In this document: in pieces, positions 49,901 through 62,048 of the stretch
Layout: the number at the start of each line of letters is the position of its first letter
Position numbering within the stretch: position 1 is the stretch's first letter
Assembly (NCBI GenBank): GCA_004009845.1
Contig: RMBW01000013.1
Span: 186,001-250,000 of the forward strand
DNA: 64,000 nt
Direction: 5' to 3'
Source: Davidsoniella eucalypti
Lineage: Eukaryota; Ascomycota; Sordariomycetes; Microascales; Ceratocystidaceae
Notes under the pieces: model-generated
What the model saw: the letters and a program-made list of their open reading frames with translations, nothing else
Databases searched by the model: none
What the model was told of the DNA's origin: nothing
Translations under genes and position numbers: made by a program

Positions 49901-50783
49901 TTACATGATAAGATCTCTTGTCACCTCTAAATTCTCAGCGTCATGCAGCTTACTACTAGACCGACCCTTTTTCAAGCCAACTATCTAGACCGGGTTCCCT
50001 TGCCTTGCCCGCCAACTTGTTTGCGCTTGGAGGCCGAGCTGATGGTTGGCTGTTCCTATATGGATTTTAGTCTCGATGAGATGTAGTGTGACCATAAACT
50101 GAACTACCGATATATCTGTATCCAGCCGGCTTGACAACGGAAATATACAATGGATTTTGCATGTATAATCATTGTGGTAGACAATTACCGCTGCCGCTAG
50201 GCCTCAATTTTGCCAGATGGGATAGCCAGCCAATCATGGTCGATGGCAAGATAGTGGTCTGGCTTACTAACTCGTCGTTAGTCTCTGGATTATCAGCAGC
50301 CGCTGGATTTGCCGCCTGACTTGTATCTGTAACTTGGCCCATACACGGATAGTTCCTTGTATTTTTGTTCGTCGAGTTTCTTTCTCGGCCGGCGAACAGC
50401 ACGAGAGAGCCAAAAATGTGTTTTAGCTTCCATCGTACCATCCATCAATGCGTTTTGAGACGCTCTTCTTGGCTATCTTCATGCTCTCAGACAAACGCGA
50501 GCATTGAAACTTCCAGGTATCCTTGTGCCCTCAGCCTGTCATTGAACAATCTGTGTCTCGCATTCAAGACAACTTAATGCGTTAGCCCTGCTGTGTTTGT
50601 CGTGAGAAGTAGCTGACTGGCTGGCCCGAGATCTCCGCGTTTACGAACGTGTTAGGTACAACTTTGAGGGACTTGCCTATGTATGTACATACACATATAT
50701 CTACATATGTAGAGATACATGATACACGTAGTCTGTCTTGTCGCAGAAGATACCGCTTATATGCCGTATTATTGTATCATTCT

Positions 50784-51059
50784 TCACCTCACTTTCGCTG
50801 TCTTGGCTTGATATAGCTTGGCTTCACATGTAAGCAAACACGGGCAGTTTGGCCCGACATGGCCCAACTTGTTGCACCTGCAGCATAACTGCAACAGATG
50901 AAATCTCAATAAATCTTTTGTATTTGCGTAGCTTCTGCCGTTTTCTTGTAATGCTATCCTCGTCGTTGGTGTGGCAGCGTACATCCTATCCAGTTCCATC
51001 TCATCATCCATCGCACGAAACAATCGGCGTAGGCTGAAAGATATCCTATACGGTGCCAT
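50784..51059 (-). CDS. possible small zinc-knuckle (CCHC) ORF
   Basis: A 91-codon ATG-to-stop frame containing a perfect CX2CX4HX4C knuckle in LCCRCNKLGHVGPNCP, a single-stranded nucleic-acid binding module found in retroelement Gag proteins and some cellular RNA-binding proteins. Upstream residues (RAMDDEMELDRMY) are charged and could be real coding sequence. An AG acceptor-like site lies just before the knuckle, so it may be only one exon. No partner reverse transcriptase or LTR is seen nearby. It may be a retroelement relic or a chance match. Confidence 0.3.
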   Translation of the reverse strand: MAPYRISFSLRRLFRAMDDEMELDRMYAATPTTRIALQENGRSYANTKDLLRFHLLQLCCRCNKLGHVGPNCPCLLTCEAKLYQAKTAKVR

Positions 51060-53186
51060 TTTGATCGCCAGTCTGTGGAAATATGTATGCTGTTTGTGTT
51101 TCTGGATTGCTTTACCCCCGGCCTTTCTCCTAAACTCTGATATTGTATGTACATGCAGGTCTCTAGGCCATCATCTGGCTCAGGAGGTTAGCATGCAAAA
51201 AGCTTGTGATTCTATTCTCCTGCTGATAGTGCAATGTTAATATGTACATATTTACAGATATCTGCATCTCCGATATCCGATACCAACTATAGCTAGGAAT
51301 GGAATAGATAAATAAAATCAGAATAGCATGAACCCAAGCCTTCAGTGCCACCACGGACTAAGCGATACAGGTGAAAACTCCTCATTGGCCATAGACCTCC
51401 ATCAAAGCCGCCTGGCTCAGTAGTTCAGTCTACATCCCTGGCTATATGGCGTCATTGACGTGCCTATATTGGCACACCTTGCTCGATTCACAAATGGAGA
51501 ATGCCCGTGCACAGAAGAAACTGGACATGACGAACAATACTAGGAAAGTGTTTCAAGGCGTGAAAGTCTTGGGCAAAACATGTACTATAATTTAGAGCCT
51601 GATCACTACAGCTATGTTTTGTGATATGAACTATCTGCCTTCATTTGAGGCAGGCCTTTCTTTCCTATAAACTATCAACTTTTATTACCAAAGAGCTCCA
51701 GAATAGCTTGCCAAATATGTAGCTAGGCATAGACTGTGGCAACATAGCATGAGAGAGCATGGTTTCTTTTGGCCTTTTGTTTATTCGCCTTCATTTTCCT
51801 CCAGTCCGTAGGAAGCCACATGTACAGCTGTTGGGCTGCATTGATAAGGCCCCAGACGAGCTACAACTATTCAATATAATACTATCTATATAGCAACATG
51901 GCTCAAAACCAGAGTCACGTCACAGCCATGAGAATTTTCTTAGCTTGTAGCTGCAGACGGCCCAAAGGGGTATATGGGAAGGGAAAAAAACAAGGCAGAC
52001 TTATGAGCCGTGAATCACCCCACCGTAGCATTCACGAGGGGCATTTCTGTATCTTGTAGGTTGCAGACCTGCAGGCGAGAAGACAGAGTTCTCAAGGTTA
52101 GGGGAGGAAAGGCTTGCAGCCATCTGGATCTGTCGTCTTCGTCTATGCGGTGACAATGATGGTGTCCAGAGCTTTATGATGGGATTTGTAGGCTAGTAAG
52201 CTATAGATTACTTGGCCTCCAATACATACCTACTATTTAACCGCCTTGTGCTCCAGTGAAGCATCTAGACCAACAAATGATTACGTTTGGAAGGATAGAC
52301 CTTGCTCGTGGCAAACTGAGAGGCAAACGGGATCTTGACCGCCATTATATCACCATCTATCCGAGTTTCTAATCCAGAGGGAACCTTGGTAGAAAAAAAA
52401 AAAGAAGATAGGCCTAGGTCTATGGACACCAGGCCAGTAGAACAAGCAGAACCATATTGCATCTAACCACAACTATTTAGGTCTGCTACCCCAGATATAC
52501 GTTGTACGCATATGTACAGATATATAGTTGTATGCACCAAAGTACTGACCAAGAAGATTTTTTCAGTAGCAGGATGCAAGCTGCAGCTCCTTCCTACGTA
52601 TCTGCCTAGTCCGTGGCCCTACACTATAACAAGAAAACGACGCAGTTCAGATTTTTTTGCATTCCCTGCTCTGGGTTTTGGTTGTAGTCAAGCTAAGTTT
52701 CAATAACTGATGGGATCCTTCGCTAGGATGTAAAACAGGGCACAGATGTAGCTGTCTATGCAGTGGGGCCGAGAGCGCGAGCATCATCTCCGACAATATA
52801 TGTGTAGCTGTAATGTGCGATAAAACACCAGCAACCGTACCTTGGCAAGCTGAGCAGATTGTATGTTTGTTGATCAGCAACATGCTACATAGCACAACAT
52901 ACATACAGATATACACTACTGTTTGGACATTTCGTTGTAATCGACATGTACAACTATGTGCCATCGGACTGCTGGCATTCGATGATAATTGCAGTCCAGG
53001 TGATAACCGGGGACATGTTGATAACCGAGAGCACGCCAGATAGCCGGAACTCATACCAAAGTACTTGATGTTCTAGACACAGAGAAGTTGATAGATCACC
53101 AATGAGGCGTTGCATTATTTGCTTGTCGTATCTTAATCTTGCCTGATACAACTGTACCTTGGCAACTAGTAGGCAAAGAGACCAAT

Positions 53187-53601
53187 ATATACTCAGTATA
53201 TCTACCTAAAGGTATTAGTGATACTCGTTGGTGTTTAGGTACAGTAACCAAAACACCAATCCAATACGAAGGCTATTGCAATGCATGAAAGTTTTCATGC
53301 CATCCTTAGGAAGGATACTACACGATATAACTGCGACAATTACCTATCGTCGGTAATTGGCCGGAATGAATTATGATGATAAAGGTCGATTTATAAATCA
53401 TCCGTTATATAGGTAAGTGTTGCAGATGGCAAATTTAAAATCGCGAGAAAATATTTGCCATTATGTTCTTATGTTTTCGGAAACAGACACTGTGGCTTGT
53501 TTTGGAAACAAAAGGCGAATTGTGTTCAAAGTAAGCTTGAAAGAAGCCACTGATTAGGGTCCAAAGACCTAAGCTCTAGTACTAGTTAGCCCTAGGCTAA
53601 C
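53187..53601. other. hairpin-dense block
   Basis: About 415 bp with a run of short perfect inverted repeats. In order: ATATACT (53187) with AGTATAT, loop 1; TACCT/AGGTA (53203-53214); TTGGTGTTT (53228) with AAACACCAA (53251); GCATGAAA/TTTCATGC (53283-53300), loop 2; ATCCTT/AAGGAT (53302-53316); CAATTACC (53337) with GGTAATTG (53352); palindrome GATTTATAAATC (53388-53399); ATGGCAAAT (53426) with ATTTGCCAT (53453); TGTTT-TCGG-AAACA (53472-53485); TTGTTT/AAACAA (53497-53511); palindrome CTAGTACTAG (53576-53585); GTTAGCC/GGCTAAC (53585-53601). No open reading frame explains it. Confidence 0.5.
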
Positions 53602-55837
53602 CTGTACAACGAGGCGAAAAAATAATAGATAGGCAGGTCATAGACGACCACCCTTCGATCAGTTTTAGGATATCCTCGGCCAAACAAAGCTGGCATTCCA
53701 TTTCCCATCAATGAAGAGCTAGGTGGATGATCATTAGCACAAAATCAGATCACAGTTAGCATCAGCCATAAGCAATGTCGGCATGGCATGTCAATTAATG
53801 ATGGTCAGATAGAGATATCTGTATGTATCTTCCTACCAGGGTTCTTGACCAAGGGACAGGGCTCGGTGAAATTTTGGCTAAGGCCTAGTAGGGCCTAGTA
53901 GCAACAAAACTTGACTAGAAAATGGTTAGTTGTGGCAGCCTTCAACAAAGTTCAGGCTACGGTAACGTTAAAGGGAGAGAGCTAATGAGCTACGCCAAAA
54001 TTGACATGACTGAATAGCTGAGAGCATGAAGGCACGGGAAGCTGTCTATCTGCACATAGTCGTATGTACATATATTGCATACATGTACGGTGATAGAGAG
54101 TAAGGAACGAGTGGCGCTCAATGTCGTATTAGTAACACAGCCGTTGCTGTCACATTGAAGGTAGGGGGCTGCTCTGTCATGGTCTACGACAACGTCGGCC
54201 GTGAGCATGTTCATAGTAGCAGTAGTAGCACCATATATCGTAGAGCTCAACAGGGTCTTTTCGTCCCTTTTGTTTTGTTCTTTTGCCCGGCTTGTCTTTC
54301 TATGAGACCCCCCTTCAGGACAGGCATAATAATGCGATGGCAATTCGAAGCAGAGTTTGGAATTGTCTCGAGCTGCGGCAAAAGAATGGGCTGTTTAGAA
54401 TCTGTAGATAAAGCTAAAGCCAAGGAAAAGCGAGAAAAGCCCGCCAAGTTCGCGTGAATACAATATAGGGATGGTGTGAGTTTTGCAGGGCAGAAAAGTG
54501 ATGAACAGATATCTTTGTACTTTTACGGCAAGAGACAGTATTCATGGCAATGGCTTGCCAAGACTTTTAGATTCTGTCAAACCCTATTTTTTCGTATTAG
54601 GGCACACACAATGTATAAACAATCAATTTCAAGATACAGACTGGCGGCCGTAATTGTAAATACAACGAGGGAAGGCAGTTTTCCTCGCCTGCCATATCGG
54701 CTCATAGCCAACGATTCACAACACACCACTACAGCAGGGCAAGTGCTGTTTGGATGTGTTGCAAAGTCACCGACGCAAAATGGCAGGTGCGGACGGTTCC
54801 TGCCTGCATTGGGCGGATATGGATGCGAGCGGAATGGGCATGGATAAAGCTAAAGCATAAGCTTCGTCTCGCTCAACCTCTGACGAGACGCTGTGCACTG
54901 GGGCAGCTTTCACCGACGGCCAGAGTGAAGCAATCGAGGCTAGGCAGACAGAGCTTCGGCTAGGGCGGCTGGGGAGCGAAACGGTGTTGCTGTGTATCAG
55001 CACAACGGAAGCTTGGATGGTAGTTGCCTCTGGATGTTGGGTCTACATATGTACCAGTATTGACTGTTGACAGTGAATTGCCGTATACGATAGACAACTG
55101 TAATCATCGTGTGTGGTATATTGCTACGGTTCATGGCTTTATGCTAAAGGGCAGAAGTGCCTCGCTACAAGGCTGCTTAGCCCAAAGTCCATCTACCTGC
55201 CAATGAAAAGAAGAAAAAAAATGGAAAAAAGCTTCTGGAGGCACCGGGCCGTGTCCACGTCCATGCCCGCTTACGAACCGAGACGCAGCAAGATGAAATT
55301 TGCATCTTGTATATTACACATTGTTAGTTGAATGGAGTTATCATGTCGAGAGTCCGGTATTGCCAGCTAGCAAAGGCCTCATGAAACAAGATCCTATCTC
55401 CCAGCTAAAAGGGACTCGATAGCGCTGTACCTTCGGTTGCTTCTGTGCGAGATTGCGTATGTACCTTTTCGTAGCTGGCCCTGGAAAGCACGGCGCTAGC
55501 TGGGTGTGGCATCTAGAGCTAGAGAATATATGAATTGTGAAGCTCAATACTTGACAGTGCTGTCTCGGAAATCCATACGGTTGCTTCAGTATCAGATACC
55601 CTAGTGACTAGTGTTCATGCCATAGTACAGCAGCAAGATAAGTACCGGTACGCACTCTGTAGTTTGTGGGCTCTGCTGAGCACGGTGTGAGCTTGTTAGC
55701 AGACTCTTCCTTCATGCTCGGTGGTATTCAACCTGGCCAGTGAATTCAATCAGGACTGTAAATGGACTGTAAAACTGTACGGAGGATGATGAGTGAGCGA
55801 CCTCGTTCTTTGGTTATCATAATGGCGCTCTTTTTAT

Positions 55838-56618
55838 TGTTTTTTTTCTTCTTTCGTCGTCGCTTGGTCTCATTTTTCTTTTCTTTTCTTTTCCTTCTTT
55901 CTTCTTTTTTTTCTTCTTCTTGTTTCTTTTTCTTTTCTTCTTCCTCGCTCCCGTCCTTAGGCCTCTATCCTCAACTGCTATCAGAAAGGCTTCTCGAGCC
56001 TCTTTGATTGCATATCTGCCATCCACCGCACACTTATCTTACCTATCACATTACCACCAACCCAAATTCCCATTACAGGAATACTATGTGCGCTGCTCTG
56101 CTTAAAGAGGTTACCCTACTGCCCCTCCAAGCTTCTGTCTACAACCACAACTACTATTATCTTTAGGCTTTAAAATACCTGGCCGCCTCTCTGCTGCTCG
56201 CTATTCATAGTGCCGTTTTACATCACACCATATCACGCTTGCTTATATTTACTTGGCTACGCAATCCAATTTGTGGCTGCCGCTTTCACCAACGTTTTCT
56301 GAAAATTATTAATTTTTACTCGTTGTAGCGATAGAGCATTCCCTCCAAAGAATATAATCTGGCGCTTGCATTATATTAGCACCTCTTTGAATTGATAATC
56401 CTTTCCTTCGCAATACGGCTTGGCCTCCCTCCCAAAAAGGCCATCTGCGACTTCTCGTTGGAACAAGATTATTAATTTTTTTTTTCTCGTTCGATACGAC
56501 CTAAACAATCTCGATCAACAATCGATTTCACTACCGCTGTCGAAATCTCCGCCGCGCCCCTACAATCACGATTTATTGATTTAACTCGTGATTGTTCTCC
56601 TGTCCTCCAACCGCCATC
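55838..56618 (+). promoter_or_regulatory. promoter/leader of the C2H2 factor with pyrimidine tract
   Basis: Begins with a pyrimidine tract: 55873-55921 is 49 pure C/T bases, followed after one G by 24 more (55923-55946). The rest up to the start codon is CT-rich and without long frames. A long CT-rich leader is usual for regulated fungal genes; no specific factor site is claimed. Confidence 0.45.
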
Positions 56619-58569
56619 ATGTCTTCCAACACTGCTCAAGGCGCCTCAGTTGGTGCCGGTGTTGCCGGCAACACCAACCAGGCCGGCAATGCCATTGCAG
56701 GCAAGAGTGAGTCGATCAATTATTCTGGATGTCCTCTTAGATAGCTGTTGTCGAAGATCTGCCGAGTACAAGATCGCCGGCTTGGTCTCGCTTTTCTGTG
56801 GTGGAGTGTCCGCTACAGTGTTTTCGAGGCTTGCAATCGACCACACTGCGCGCACATGTCTATATGGAAAATACGACTGCCAATGGCCCCGATCTAATAA
56901 GCAGTAGTAACGGGACATGTCTCGGTGGGTTCGTCGAGCTACGAGGCTATCGTTTCGTGTTTTCCGTGCTATCATAGAGGCCTGTTCTGATGTCCGGTGT
57001 TGATCTCCGATGCACTTCTGACTCAAAACACTGCTGATTTTTCCTGCTCCATCCACCTCATTGGGCCACCAAAATGCTGACCTCGCTCTCCTTTCCACGC
57101 TCTAGACACGCCTATGGCCGCTCCCAAGCCTGGCACTGCTGCAGCCAATGCCGCAGCTGTAGTCGGAGGGACTGCGAAGCCTCAGTTTCCACCACCGAAA
57201 ACCGATAAGCCCCGGCCACATGTCTGCCAAACCTGTCAGCGGTCTTTTGCTCGCCTGGAGCATCTGAAGCGCCATGAGCGTTCGCACACCAAGGAGAAGC
57301 CGTTTGAGTGCCCTCAGTGTCGGCGCTGCTTCGCCCGCCGCGATCTGCTCCTGCGTCACCAGCAGAAACTGCACCAAACCTCGACTCCGAACCCTCGTCC
57401 TCGCAACCGCCGTGATAGTGCCGCTGCGGCTACTCCTGCGAGCGGCCGTATCCGCAAGAACAGCGTTGCGGGCCCGGCGTCCGGAACTGCTTCTGCAACT
57501 GCCGCTGCCGCTATTGCCGCTACTGCATCCGGAACGACCCGGGTGCAGCCCGCTCCTCGACCCCGTGCAAACACTATCAGCCACATCGACACGGCTGTGC
57601 AGATGCACCAGGTCCAGCAGATGATGCAGCAGCAGCAACAGCAACAGCAGCAACAGCAGCAAATCATGCAGCCACCGCGTATGCATGCCCGCCACCCAAG
57701 TCTTGTTGGCTTGGCTAGCTTGCACGGGGGCCTTGACCTCCCATTTGCCAACCTGACGTCTACGATGGGCCAGCGAAACATGGGTGCTACTCTTCCCCGG
57801 CTGGATACCAACTCCATTCACAACACATTCGACAACCCGCTTCGGACGGCGCCTCCCGGCACTTTCGACTTCGATATCGGCGATTACCTATTCTGCTCGC
57901 CTAACAACACCACTACTATCAACCCCAATGCCCTTCACTACAACGAATCGCCTCATCTGGACCCTGCTGTCTCGCCTCCTCAGCTGAACAATGGTACTAC
58001 TATATCTACGGTTTTGCTCGTAACGTCACGTTGATTACTAACCAAGTGTAGAAACAGCCGAATGGCTCGAGAACATGGACTCCGATCATTGGAACAACGA
58101 AAGTGCCCTCTTCACAACTGCTTCTAGCCCGTCGGTTATGAGCAATGGCAGTCACGGCATCAACGACTCTCTGCCAATGATCCCTAATAATGATCAGTTC
58201 CTGCTGGAAAACTCTCTGCATGCCCAACTTGGCATCAACACCATCCAATCCAGCTTCAACGAAATGGCGCTTCTTGACGCCGGAGACCAGGCCTTTTCTG
58301 CCGCCACCGCAGCTACAATGTGGCCTACTACTTCGATGGCTAACCACATGACCCTGGGTCTTGACACGAACTTCTCCGAGTTTCTTGTCGGTAACCCCAT
58401 TTCCCCTGCGTTTCAGCCCGTGAACTTTTCAAACCCTTCCAACTTCACTACATTTAATGCTCCGGGTACCGTCTCGATGTCCGAAACGGCCCGGAGGCAC
58501 TCAATCTCTACCTACCCTTCACATTCTTTCCCGCACTCGCTAAACCCCAATAACATGGGTCCCCAATAA
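56619..58569 (+). CDS. C2H2 zinc-finger transcription factor (ADR1/AmdX-like)
   Basis: Exons 56619-56706, 57106-57993 and 58052-58569 give 497 aa; introns are 399 and 58 bp, both phase 1, the second with TTACTAACC. Two adjacent C2H2 fingers lie at about residues 70-121 (VCQTCQRSFARLEHLKRH, the HTKEKP linker, then PQCRRCFARRDLLLRHQ). The RSFARLEHLKRHERSH recognition helix and the second-finger RRDLLLRH are the ADR1/AmdX type, DNA-binding regulators of carbon and nitrogen use. The rest is low-complexity: Ala/Thr-rich, a Gln run near 195-212, RPRANTISHID, and Asn/Ser-rich activation-type segments. The frame ends in three tandem TAA codons (58567-58575) and then remains open to 58758 with the same Ser/Thr/Ala bias, so the protein may be a shortened version of a longer ancestor. 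Confidence 0.85.
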
Positions 58570-61389
58570 TAATAACACTCTATGAATCAGGTATATTCCA
58601 CCGGCTCTGAGTCTCCCTCATCTGCGGCTACTACCCTGCACTCGGCCGTGTCCGCATCTTCCCCGGCTAGCTCCATCACAGAATCGACTCGCGATACTCT
58701 GGCCAATGAAGCGGGACAGCCACAGAGTCAACAGGAGCTTGTTCTCGATCGCATGTATTAAAATTCTACAACATGTCCGGCGGACCTCGGGGCAGCGATC
58801 AGCGAATAGTCCTGAGCAGCCATGCTCATGGGCACTATTGGACAAAGTACTCCGGCCTATTCTCTCGGTGGCACTGATTGCCACAGCATGGTGCCGGCAT
58901 GCACAAGGTCGTATTGTAGATGGCATAACCAATTTGCTATCTATCGATAGCAGCAAACGTCAGGCAACTTATCGAACACCCAATCCCTATTTTTGGTCCT
59001 GAGTAGTCAAGGTTACAAGCGAGCTACTCCCGGGCATCAGATCTTTGGATTGAGGGTTTCCATCTTCAGTATTTTATCCCTATGGAAAGCACTCTCAAAC
59101 CAAGACTCACTGGCGTTTTTGGCTTTGATGGTTGTTGTCAATGATGCTATATACTCTTTTTAGAGTCTCGGTATCTGAGTTATGCCTTATCCATCATTCA
59201 TCCATCTGTGTACTAAAGGAACCACTCGCGCCATTTTCTGGACAAAATATCTCCCATTGGATTCCTGGCTTTGTTTCTATCCTTGAAACAACGACCGACC
59301 TTCTCTGCTCCCGGATAATCTCCCACAAATTGGATCTTGAGCCTTCATACTGGATTTCTCGCGAGCACTTCTTCGTTTACTTTTTCAAACCTACAAGGCA
59401 TACACAGGAAAGACCGACCCTTTTACTGCCGCGTTAAGAGTCACTCAAGACACCATGGGCACTCCCAGCTGCCGCGGTGTCACTCTCACGAGAGACTTGA
59501 CTTTTTGTTTCCCACACAAATCAATGTCTATCTAATTCGATCCAAGGTCGCCTGATTTTGTTCTCTGATATCGCAAATTTCGTCGTTTCCAGGTGCTCTT
59601 CTTGTGGGTACGCCCTTGTTAGCACATACACAGCGTGGTTGTTTTGAGAGTTTTATGATGAAACCGGAGGCCATCGGGCCGATATATCCTGCCTGTCAAT
59701 GGTGTATTGACGTGCTGTTTTTTCACGAAGTTACGACAAAAACGATGTTTCTTCTGTTGTTGCTTCTTTTATGCCGGGCCTACGGCCTTGCACTTTTTTT
59801 TCTTGCTATCTTTTCCATGTTTTTCTTCTTCACCCTCTGTCCTTTCTCCCTCAGTTTCTTCTTTTTCTCTTTCGAACTTTTGGAGGCCACTAAGAACCGT
59901 GGATGGAGTGACCCTTGGTGCTACTCACTACAGGGCTACGCCATGCCCTGTTTGAGAACTATCGTCAAACGATTCAGTTGTTATGCGACTCGGATTCATT
60001 TGATGGAAGACACAACATTCTCAGTTGCGAACACAGCATCAAGGCGTCAAACATAGTTTCGGGGTGACGATGGTGAGCCACAAAAGGCTACGTGACATCA
60101 TTGTACCTCAGGCGTTCTAACGGGCTTTTTATACCCCCCTTTTCCCTTACTTTGGTTCACATTCTTGATTTCTCTGTTTATATTTTTTTGGTTTATAGCA
60201 CTATCGAAGATGGTGGCTGATAATTCCACTACATACGTTTCACAAAGGACAATCATTCACTTGATAAGTCCGACACTTGCAAAAAAAACAAAAAGGAAGG
60301 AAAAAAGGAAAAAAACAAAACACAGATACATATGCAGTTATCTGTGCTAAAAGGCGGGATCGGAGTATTACCTTGTTCACTCAATCATCTCGTTCATAGT
60401 TTTTTTTTGCCATATCCACAACTCAAGAAACCAGAGTGAGCGCGGGAGAGGAATTGCCATCGAATATCGTGTAGCATAGATGAAACCAGATCATCCATTG
60501 ATCATTTCCTGCTTCAAAAATCATCCCAGAGTGCTAGACTAGTGTCTCCTCTGTTGGAAATGTCTTTCTTAGTGGGACATCAAGTGAAGACCACATTTTT
60601 CTATGGAAGGAATTATTTTATTGATTATGAAAACACGATGAACGGTGCATTGCCCATGAAATAGCACACCACGATCAATAGCTCTAATAAGAAAAAAAAA
60701 ACCACACAAAATACCAATATCGAATGGCTCTCGTGATGATGAGATATGAGCTTAACACGTGACTTGAACATGTGACAAAACAAGTTGCAAAAGGTGGGGC
60801 AATCGGCTAGTAGGCGACTTGAGAAAAAAAAACATTTTCTGCAGACATTTTGATAGCCATGAATGAATCCCTCAATAGTATATTCAACACATAATAACAC
60901 AAGCAGAAAACGCATTGTACAATAAAGAAAACACAATGCTTATAGTCGGTACTCTATTCTACCTGAAAACCCATGTTGAAAAGCTATGATTAAGTACATT
61001 GTTGCTTGTAGTCTGGATAATAAACGGAAAAAGCCTTACGTAATATTTAACTGGAGAAAACCTCTGCTCCAACCGACATCAATTAATCACGATTTTGTTA
61101 TCACTTTTTTTTCTTCTTTTTTTCGCGGGCAGAAATACTCAAACCTCCAAATTTTATCTAGTCAAACGACAAGCTCAATAGTACGAATCTCTGTGGGAAA
61201 AAAAATTAAACACTCTTTTGTCTTATTAATTCTTTGTTACATTGCTGTAATATTCTGACGTCTAATTTTTTTTTTGTTTCCAGACTAAACGCCGCAAGCT
61301 CTTCCCTTTCTTTTTTTCATCTTTTTCATCTTCTTCTCTTTTTATGCTACACACAGTAAATTCATAACGTAAACCAATATCTGGACAAA
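58570..61389. other. 3' flank of the C2H2 gene and TOM22 promoter
   Basis: About 2.8 kb. The first 300 bp look like former or alternative coding sequence in shifted frames (in the C2H2 frame to 58758; another frame has GTIGQSTPAYSLGGTDCHS near 58820-58880). Beyond that, frames are short and AT-rich. The last 130 bp before TOM22 are CT-rich. Confidence 0.45.
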
Positions 61390-62048
61390 ATGGTGCAGCT
61401 TGTTGAAGTTGAGGACGAGCACTTCGTTGCCAACCAGCTTGGCCCCGATGAAGACGAAGACTATTCCGACACCGGTACGTCTTTCAATATACATGTCCAA
61501 TTCAACCCGACAACTCTATAACCCCCGCTATCATCATCACGCCGCGATTTCTCAAGTCCCAAAATACACACTCTCTCTGTTTCGATAATTACAAGGAAAC
61601 AAAAAAGACTAACCCCTCATTCGCTCCTCCCGTAGACTCTGAAATTAGCACTGAATCCGACTTCGACCCTTCGGCCGAATCCCTCGCCGACCGTCTCTCC
61701 GCTCTACGCGATATCATTCCTCCCGCAACACGTGCTTGGTGGCATGCGCGTGCCACTGCCACCGTCGAAAACACTTCTGCCCTCGTCAGCACTGCCGGGA
61801 AAGGTCTCTGGGCACTCAGCAGCACCGTCATCTTCCTCGGTGTACCCTTTGCTTTGTGCTGGATGGAGGAACAGCAGGTTCTCGCTATGGAACAGGAGTT
61901 CAAGATGCGTGAACAGGGCGACGAGTTGCTGTCTGGTGGTGCTAATGGCTCCGCTGCTGCTGGCGGTCTTCCGGCTGGCGCTAATATGCTCGAGGGCGGA
62001 AACACGGCGGATCAGATTGGCGCTGTGCTGACGAAGCCGGCTTTGTAA
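61390..62048 (+). CDS. TOM22: mitochondrial import receptor subunit Tom22
   Basis: Central receptor and organiser of the outer-membrane TOM complex. Exons 61390-61474 and 61636-62048 (phase 1, 161-bp intron) give 165 aa. The start MVQLVEVEDEHF, the acidic cytosolic domain (GPDEDEDYSDTDSEISTESD) and ETLAERL-like ESLADRLSALRDIIPP are diagnostic. A single membrane helix covers about residues 84-105 (GLWALSSTVIFLGVPFALCW) and contains the conserved Pro. The C-terminal intermembrane part is Gln/Glu- then Gly/Ala-rich. The protein is tail-anchored with N-terminus in the cytosol. The acidic patch is interrupted by the intron exactly as DT|DSEIS. It converges on the deaminase-like gene 411 bp away. 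Confidence 0.93.

Larger units (their letters stand above)
43968..55837. other. gene-poor region, right part
   Basis: Almost 12 kb with no intact gene recognised. The longest frame (44186-44617, 143 codons) is AT-driven and Tyr/Ile-rich. The stretch is rich in ATGTACAT palindromes (46043, 50684, 51147, 51242, 54064) and in related ACATATGT palindromes. It holds a lone zinc-knuckle frame (50784-51059) and a hairpin-dense block (53187-53601), listed separately. Confidence 0.5.

Noticed and set aside
55817..56026. Lys/Arg-rich minus-strand frame
   Set aside because: It is the complement of the pyrimidine tract in the C2H2 promoter.
58567..58575. Rescue of the C2H2 stop codons by A-to-I RNA editing
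   Set aside because: Known fungal stop editing favours TAG; removing three consecutive TAA codons would need six edits.
58466..58590. Possible intron GTACCG to TCAG removing the tandem TAA codons
   Set aside because: The phase after such a splice leads to a new stop within a few codons, and the donor is poor.
59604..60056. 150-codon frame with a Leu/Phe-rich stretch
   Set aside because: Begins at GTG, its hydrophobic run is a poly-pyrimidine tract read in frame, and no family is recognisable.
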